From: Anthoceros angustus
Taxonomy: Eukaryota > Streptophyta > Anthocerotopsida > Anthocerotales > Anthocerotaceae
Length of the DNA stretch: 64,000 nucleotides
Direction: 5' to 3'
NCBI GenBank assembly: GCA_010909165.1
Contig: MU008170.1
Coordinates: 1,426,001 to 1,490,000 of the forward strand
In this document: one piece after another, positions 58,113 to 64,000 of the stretch
Numbering within the stretch: position 1 is the first letter of the stretch
Layout of the letters: each line of letters begins with the position of its first letter
Position numbers and translations under genes: made by a program
Notes under the pieces: model-generated
Database searches by the model: none
Told to the model about the DNA's origin: nothing
Seen by the model: only the letters and a program-made list of their open reading frames with translations

Positions 58113-58909
58113 CTGAACTTGCCCACGGTACTTCCAGGCAGAGCTCCTGGTCCGGCACCCTCCGCACGAGACTTGATGTTGCGTTGTCCATCTCGATCAA
58201 GACAGACGGCCCGTGCACCCGAAGGAGAGCAGCATGGCATCCCCGCGTGAGGGTAGTGAGCTGGTTCGTCACCTCTTGCTTTGAAGCTACTGGTGGCCTG
58301 ATGGTTCACGCCGGCTGCATTCCATTGTAATTCTCCTATCTGCTGCCCACATGAGGAGAAAAAGCTGACGTGTGAGAGATGCCAACACCCCATTATATTG
58401 TGAAGAGCTCCCAGATCTGCCCACATATGCACCCCGTCTACAAAGTGCTCCCTTGGCAGTGTCCCTCACGGAGATTGCATCTCTCACAACCCATTTCTGT
58501 ACCCAGCCTATGCAGTACGGGGTTCCAACCTACGCATGTATGTACTGCTCGCCCAATTAGCCCTGGCTGGCGGTTGCCATCTGCTTTTCACACACATCCA
58601 CAAAAGCAAACTGACTACTTCACGCAAAGTACACCAGACTATCATCCCCTTGTGCATCCAGTAAGTGGAGCTCCCGTCATGCCACCCACCTGGGCTTCAC
58701 TCACAACAAAACAAAACAAACTGTCCAGAAAACGTCAAAATGTGTACCAAGTCTGCAGCATGTGTGAGATCAAGGTTTTAAATCACACTGTTCGTGTCGT
58801 CTGTACTGCACGGCCACCGTACTCATCCATCCATGTGAAATAAATTATACCCTGCGTGTCAGACCAAGCCAAGCCAAGCCAACCTGGCTCCACAACCCGA
58901 TTCCGCCAA

Positions 58910-58930
58910 CCCTAACCCTAACCCTAACCC
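58910..58930. repeat. Telomere-like CCCTAA triplet repeat, copy 1
   Basis: Three CCCTAA units in a row, followed by CCC. The hexamer is the TTAGGG type, not the heptamer usual in plants. It is too short to be a telomere relic with confidence. Confidence 0.7.
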
Positions 58931-60559
58931 AACCCACAAACACCTCATCCGGATTCCTTCACACTGTATGTCCGCATGTAAAGCAACATCCTTTGGTGCG
59001 ATGCACAATGCCGAATGCATCCAAATAGCACAGTCGGGAATGAAAGCACCAAAGCAGACATGAGTTAGAAAATGAGGTTGAAATGTTCTTAAGATGGTGC
59101 CCACGGAAGCTCCGACACATCATACAGCTGACTCATGGGTGAAGCTCCAACACAGGGCACAACATATACATTTCTGCACCAATTTCGTGACGGAATCAAT
59201 GATATGAACTGAAAATATCACAAGTCGTGAATTATATTCCGGCACGAGGGAATATAGTCCGTCAACGCAGGCCTATATGCAGTCGTTGCAACCTGCAAGA
59301 GCCAGCTTTTGTGTGCACAGTCTGACTACGCACACTATTAGGCTGACGACGAACCGAGACGCCAATTGTTCCGAAGAGTGTGCTGATGTCGCCAGTGCCG
59401 CCGACGCGTGGCTACCTCATACTCCTGCCATCGCTTTCCTGCCAGCACGAGGCGTGAGGCTTAGGTCTGCAAAGCACAAGAGTTGCTTCACCTTGGCCTA
59501 AAAGCAGAGGAGGAAGTGACGCCGTGCAAGATCAGCCAGACCGAGACGACCCGTAATGGACCGTCTTGGCATCTACCTGACGTTGAAGCATGTCAAAGTC
59601 CGGAGTAAGTACAACCGTTCTCCCGTACCGATAGAGATCCCAAGCCATCAATTGGTCTCCTGAAGTGGTTGTTAGATGGATATAAGAAATTCTCGCTGCA
59701 GAGCCCACAACCTGAAAGTGAATTGTGACAGGTGGGGACTTCCGTCCTCAAGCGGTCTCAACTGAACTTGCCCACGGTACTTCCAGGCAGAGCTCCTGGT
59801 CCGGCACCCTCCGCACGAGACTTGATGTTGCGTTGTCCATCTCGATCAAGACAGACGGCCCGTGCACCCGAAGGAGAGCAGCATGGCATCCCGCGTGAGG
59901 GTAGTGAGCTGGTTCGTCACCTCTTGCTTTGAAGCTACTGGTGGCCTGATGGTTCACGCCGGCTGCATTCCATTGTAATTCTCCTATCTGCTGCCCACAT
60001 GAGGAGAAAAGCTGACGTGTGAGAGATGCCAACACCCCATTATATTGTGAAGAGCTCCCAGATCTGCCCACATATGCACCCCGTCTACAAAGTGCTCCCT
60101 TGGCAGTGTCCCTCACGGAGATTGCATCTCTCACAACCCATTTCTGTACCCAGCCTATGCAGTACGGGGTTCCAACCTACGCATGTATGTACTGCTCGCC
60201 CAATTAGCCCTGGCTGGCGGTTGCCATCTGCTTTTCACACACATCCACAAAAGCAAACTGACTACTTCACGCAAAGTACACCAGACTATCATCCCCTTGT
60301 GCATCCAGTAAGTGGAGCTCCCGTCATGCCACCCACCTGGGCTTCACTCACAACAAAAACAAAACAAACTGTCCAGAAAACGTCAAAATGTGTACCAAGT
60401 CTGCAGCATGTGTGAGATCAAGGTTTTTAAATCACACTGTTCGTGTCGTCTGTACTGCACGGCCACCGTACTCATCCATCCCATGTGAAATAAATTATAC
60501 CCTGCGTGTCAGACCAAGCCAAGCCAAGCCAACCTGGCTCCACAACCCGATTCCGCCAA

Positions 60560-60577
60560 CCCTAACCCTAACCCTAA
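60560..60577. repeat. Telomere-like CCCTAA triplet repeat, copy 2
   Basis: The same motif in the second copy of the duplication; the following CCC has changed to CAC. Confidence 0.7.
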
Positions 60578-60682
60578 CACAACCCACAAACACCTCATCC
60601 GGATTCCTTCACACTGTATGTCCGCATGTAAAGCAACATCCTTTGGTGCGATGCACAATGCCGAATGCATCCAAATAGCACA

Positions 60683-61452
60683 CCAAGCAAAACGCAAGAG
60701 GACAGTGGCTGCTGTCAGTCACACATGCCTTGTCTCATCAGCTGCACCATCGCTGCTCTACTCCCGAACCCTCTCAAGCTTGATCGGCATCGACAACAAC
60801 GCAAGCGCCTCGAAGGAAGCACGCGGCGCATGTGAGGGCCCGCCTCTCGGATCCATGTCCATGACGCCACCAGATACCTCGAATCTGCGTAGCAAACACT
60901 TGGCATTGTCCAGTTTCTCTAATTTTAGCACGACCACATCTCGGAGACTGCTGCCACTGTGTGCCCCTTTGCTACCTCTAGGGTTTAAAGCAGCACCTGC
61001 ATCAGTCAAATGCACAACCTCGTTCCTTGACCTGGGACTCCGGCACGTGATGATTGACGCCAACTATTCTACAATTTCTACTCTAAACGTGCTAAAATAC
61101 CGTATGCTCGGCTTACATACAGACAGACATACATGTACATACGAAGCATGGCCATCAATACAGGAACTGCAAGCCTCCATGAAATCACCTCGAGGTGCTT
61201 CAAGTATTGGGGTCATGTCACATGTGGGTATTTGGGGCGCAGATTGATCATGTTGAGCTGCCTTGCTTCCTTCCTTACGGATTTGGGCTTTCAAAAGTGT
61301 GAAAAGACATCAAAAGCTCTTTGTTTAATAAGGAAAAAAAACCATGGGAAGAAGCCCATCCAGCATGGGACAACCAAGGAGGACCCCCGAGGGACAAGAT
61401 GAAATAGGAGCAACTAAGCTCTCTACCTAAAGCTACCTACTGCTCTCAAAAG
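60683..61452. other. Region right of the duplication, weak minus-strand frame
   Basis: A minus-strand frame at 60758-61063 reads SLRDVVVLKLEKLDNAKCLL and RRFEVSGGVMDMDPRGGPSH. It could be an exon of the same unknown gene as 57882-58112, lying upstream of it, but there is no proof. Nothing else is seen. Confidence 0.25.
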
Positions 61453-62162
61453 TGTGCAACATGACATAGACACACGAATCAAATTTGTAGTCTCGGAACT
61501 ACTACTGAGCGATATGGAATTTAGTTATGCATGTACACTTGATGACTCTATCCAATTCTTAATTTTAGGTATTTAAAATCGAGTAATAACTGAGTAATAT
61601 ATGAAGAATTTTTAAAATATAATTCCTGAAGATATTTAGACTGAAAATACGAAGTAATTTCTTATAAAAATCTTACAACTACGTAGTCTAGATTTACCTG
61701 AATATGGGTGCTTTACTTATGCACGTATGTAGTGAGAAGACGAGGAGACGAGGAGACCCGAGCTGGAACGGGCGTTCGACTGCCCGTCCCGTCACGTCGG
61801 ATCAAACGCGTGTGGAGAGACTTGAGTTCCGACGGACTGGACGAGACTGGCCTAAATCAGAAAGACCGGAGGGATCCAGACGACGAGGTTTCGTTGCAAC
61901 TATGTAACATGCTATGGGATGCCTATCGCCCACAAAGCGCCAAAGCCCTGATGACGCCCAAAGCGCCAAGCTCAGGTGACGCCTGCTGCCATACCACAGG
62001 CCGTAGCACGTTCCGGTTCCGGTCCCGGTTCCGGTTCCGGTTCCGGCTCCCAATTAAGGAATCCTAGAAAAATCGAAAGTACGGGCATCGCCAAAGTCAG
62101 CGCCCAGAAACGAATTTCTTAGAAACGTGTTCGAAGCTGCGGAGCGTGTCTGAGTTGACTCT
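61453..62162. repeat. Mosaic repeat modules, first set
   Basis: Three modules recur at 63376-64000 in the same order and orientation: 61453-61541 (GTGCAACATGACATAGACAC onward), 61615-61670 (ATTCCTGAAGATATTTAGAC) and 61961-62162 (AAGCGCCAAGCTCAGG onward, with a TTCCGG-type hexamer run at about 62010-62046). The sequences between the modules differ in the two sets. Confidence 0.85.
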
Positions 62163-63375
62163 GAGGCTCAATGGCTCAATGACGCAAGCCAATTCCAGTT
62201 CTTTAGGGATCACAAATTGGAGTGGACAAAACTGTGAATTTGTAGTCCTTAATCCCAAGAAGCTTAGCACCTAGTGCCAGCTCCAAGTCAATTGGAATCG
62301 TTTTTAAGTCAATAACATATAGAAGCTTGTCCTGTTTTTCGAAAAAAAGATTAAATGCATCTATGTTTTACGATTCCCTAGATTCCACACTTGTAGGATT
62401 GATTCTCCATGGTGCTGCATCTACGAAAAATCACAAGAAAGTACTTGGGCGTGTCATGGTTACTATTGTGCCACATGTTATCTCGGAGTTTGAAACAAAT
62501 TGGTTTTGTGTACGTGCAAGAGTGGTATTGGAGCATATTCAAGTGCATGATTCCTTATGAACTTAGGCGCATTGATTTCTTTAATCTTTTGTTTGTTGAT
62601 TGTGCTTTGTCGTGTAAGTTGAGTTTTGGATTTAAAGGGTTTTGATGTCCATTGAGAAAATGGAAGAATAATTCCATGTGCTGCTTCTCTGCTTCTCAGC
62701 TCTATCGTCTTGTCTCGTGAACATGCACTTGTGACCTCATGCAAATCACTTTAATGAATATGAGAGCCCCTTCCTTGTATCACCTGTGCATCATCATGTC
62801 TCGTAAACTTAGGTACCATAAGTTCAAGGAATCCAAAGATTAAACTTCGGAATCAAAATGCATAATATGTAATATGCTTGTATAATAGACGTAAGCTATT
62901 TAACATTGGTATACACAATTGTCATGTAGTGATTAATTATTCCCTAAAATTTGGGCATGTCAACGCGTTGTACGACATCATCTTTTATGAATCTTAAAAG
63001 AGGATGATGTGTAACAACCACGATTTATCTGGAAATTATTTTTCTTAAACTATGATATAATCATTTTGGAGAAAAATATAATTTTCTAATGGGTGTGAGA
63101 AGTTAATGCTTGCACTTCACTCAACATTGCATGTGAACAATCTACGGTTGAAATGCATGTTGTGTAGTATGTGAGTACCTTCAAAAGATTCCTTTCCAGC
63201 CTGCTTTCTAGTAGTATTTAAATGCATAACAGAAACAAAGAGTGAGAGTAACGTGGGTCTTCTTGGGGCAAGGGCTGCCTAAGCATTTGTAGTTTAAAAG
63301 AGTTTACTTTCATATAAGCCTTGTTGTTGACAAGGTGTAAGAATATTTATCTCGATTGATGTCATGTAAGTTTGT
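62163..63375. other. AT-rich region, no gene seen
   Basis: Short frames only, without motifs. It separates the two sets of mosaic modules. Confidence 0.4.
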
Positions 63376-64000
63376 GCAACATGACATAGACACACGAATC
63401 AAATTTGTAGTCTCGGAACTACTCTTGGCGATATGGAATTTAGTTATGCATGTACACTTGAAATATAATTGTAATAGTGCCGAGGCATTCGTAATAGTTG
63501 TAGGTACTCGAATATCCCAAAACCAAGAGCAGAGCAAATTGAAAGTTCAGATTAATAATAAAAAATATTACATAAGGTAAAGAACATGGATAATCAATAT
63601 TAATTTTTTTTAATTCAAATAAAACTATTTGACTTGCAAAAGTTGTATAGAACTAGATTCTTAACCATTTCCATTGCCATACAAAGGGTATGTTCGAATC
63701 AGAAGACATTGTGCCCTTTTGAAGTTAATATAGGTATAATATAATTCCTGAAGATATTTAGACTGAAAATACGAAGTAATTTCTTATAAAAATAAAACAT
63801 AAGCGCCAAGCTCAGGTGACGCCTGCTGCCATACCACAGGCCGTAGCACGTTCCGGTTCCGGTCCCGGTTCCGGTTCCGGTTCCGGCTCCCAATTAAGGA
63901 ATCCTAGAAAATCGAAAGTACGGGCATCGCCAAAGTCAGCGCCCAGAAACGAATTTCTTAGAAACGTGTTCGAAGCTGCGGAGCGTGTCTGAGTTGACTC
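63376..64000. repeat. Mosaic repeat modules, second set (runs off the window)
   Basis: The counterparts are at 63376-63460, 63737-63792 and 63801-64000. The last two modules are almost adjacent here but 290 bp apart in the first set. The last module continues to the window edge, so its true end is not visible. Confidence 0.85.

Larger units (their letters stand above)
57378..60682. repeat. 1.65-kb tandem duplication, two near-identical copies
   Basis: Copy one 57378-59030 and copy two 59031-60682, period 1653 bp. The junction phrase CCAAATAGCACAGTCGGG shows a clean head-to-tail join. Differences are almost all single-base changes in homopolymer runs, such as TGGGGGAC versus TGGGGAC and CGTTTGC versus CGTTGC. 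The unit starts about 80 bp beyond the RRS1 stop and may include its 3' region. Confidence 0.93.

Noticed and set aside
58379-60415. Open frames of 129-154 codons in both copies of the 1.65-kb duplication
   Set aside because: The C-terminal part changes frame between the two copies, and there is no motif; likely chance frames.
58910-60577. Interstitial telomere
   Set aside because: Only three CCCTAA units are present, and they are duplicated as part of a larger segment; the hexamer is not the usual plant heptamer.
61985-62050. Gly-Thr repeat protein encoded by the TTCCGG hexamers
   Set aside because: A hexanucleotide microsatellite read in one frame; the same frame meets unrelated sequence in the second copy.

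Overview
This window is nuclear DNA of a land plant. It has spliced genes with short GT-AG introns (about 75-300 bp), a U2 snRNA gene, a plant-type KT/HAK/KUP potassium transporter and a PPR protein with an E/DYW-type tail. That tail has a Lys-Pro in place of the usual Pro-Gly box and ends in Gly-Arg-Pro. This is the DYW:KP signature, known from lineages that perform U-to-C organelle RNA editing (hornworts, many lycophytes, ferns). Short introns make a hornwort or lycophyte the most likely source, but this is inference.

Left gene island (0.9-7.9 kb): a nine-exon potassium transporter (+), then a head-to-head pair sharing about 200 bp of promoter: RNA polymerase I subunit RPA12 (-) and splicing factor PRPF31 (+). 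From 8.6 to 11 kb the DNA is AT-rich and carries an intronless haspin-like kinase (-) whose N-terminus is 24 tandem octapeptides plus a tyrosine run. A possible decayed minus-strand gene (11.6-12.4 kb) and a U2 snRNA gene (13.0 kb) follow. From 13.8 to 20.7 kb there are tandem-repeat arrays, a 973-bp terminal-inverted-repeat element and no convincing gene beyond one small ORF.

Repeat core (20.75-44.49 kb): a 23.7-kb block bounded by inverted ends beginning TATGGAATACCGATCTCG. Inside are a large palindrome centred near 27.34 kb, a 1.84-kb tandem duplication, further inverted segments and long strand-asymmetric (G-rich or C-rich) blocks. Many short overlapping frames occur, but none gives a recognisable transposase or other protein.

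Right gene island (44.5-57.3 kb): a tandemly duplicated PPR 5' end, the PPR-DYW:KP gene with a frameshifted middle, a two-exon 2-oxoglutarate/Fe(II) oxygenase, an intronless AT-rich RING-H2 gene, a PPR relic (-) and an eight-exon RRS1 ribosome-biogenesis gene. From 57.4 to 64 kb come a 1.65-kb near-identical tandem duplication and shuffled repeat modules.

The housekeeping genes cover rRNA synthesis (RPA12), ribosome assembly (RRS1) and splicing (PRPF31, U2). Their multi-exon frames close exactly for the transporter, PRPF31, RRS1 and the oxygenase. This argues that base quality is good in unique sequence, so frame damage elsewhere is mostly biological or confined to repeats.
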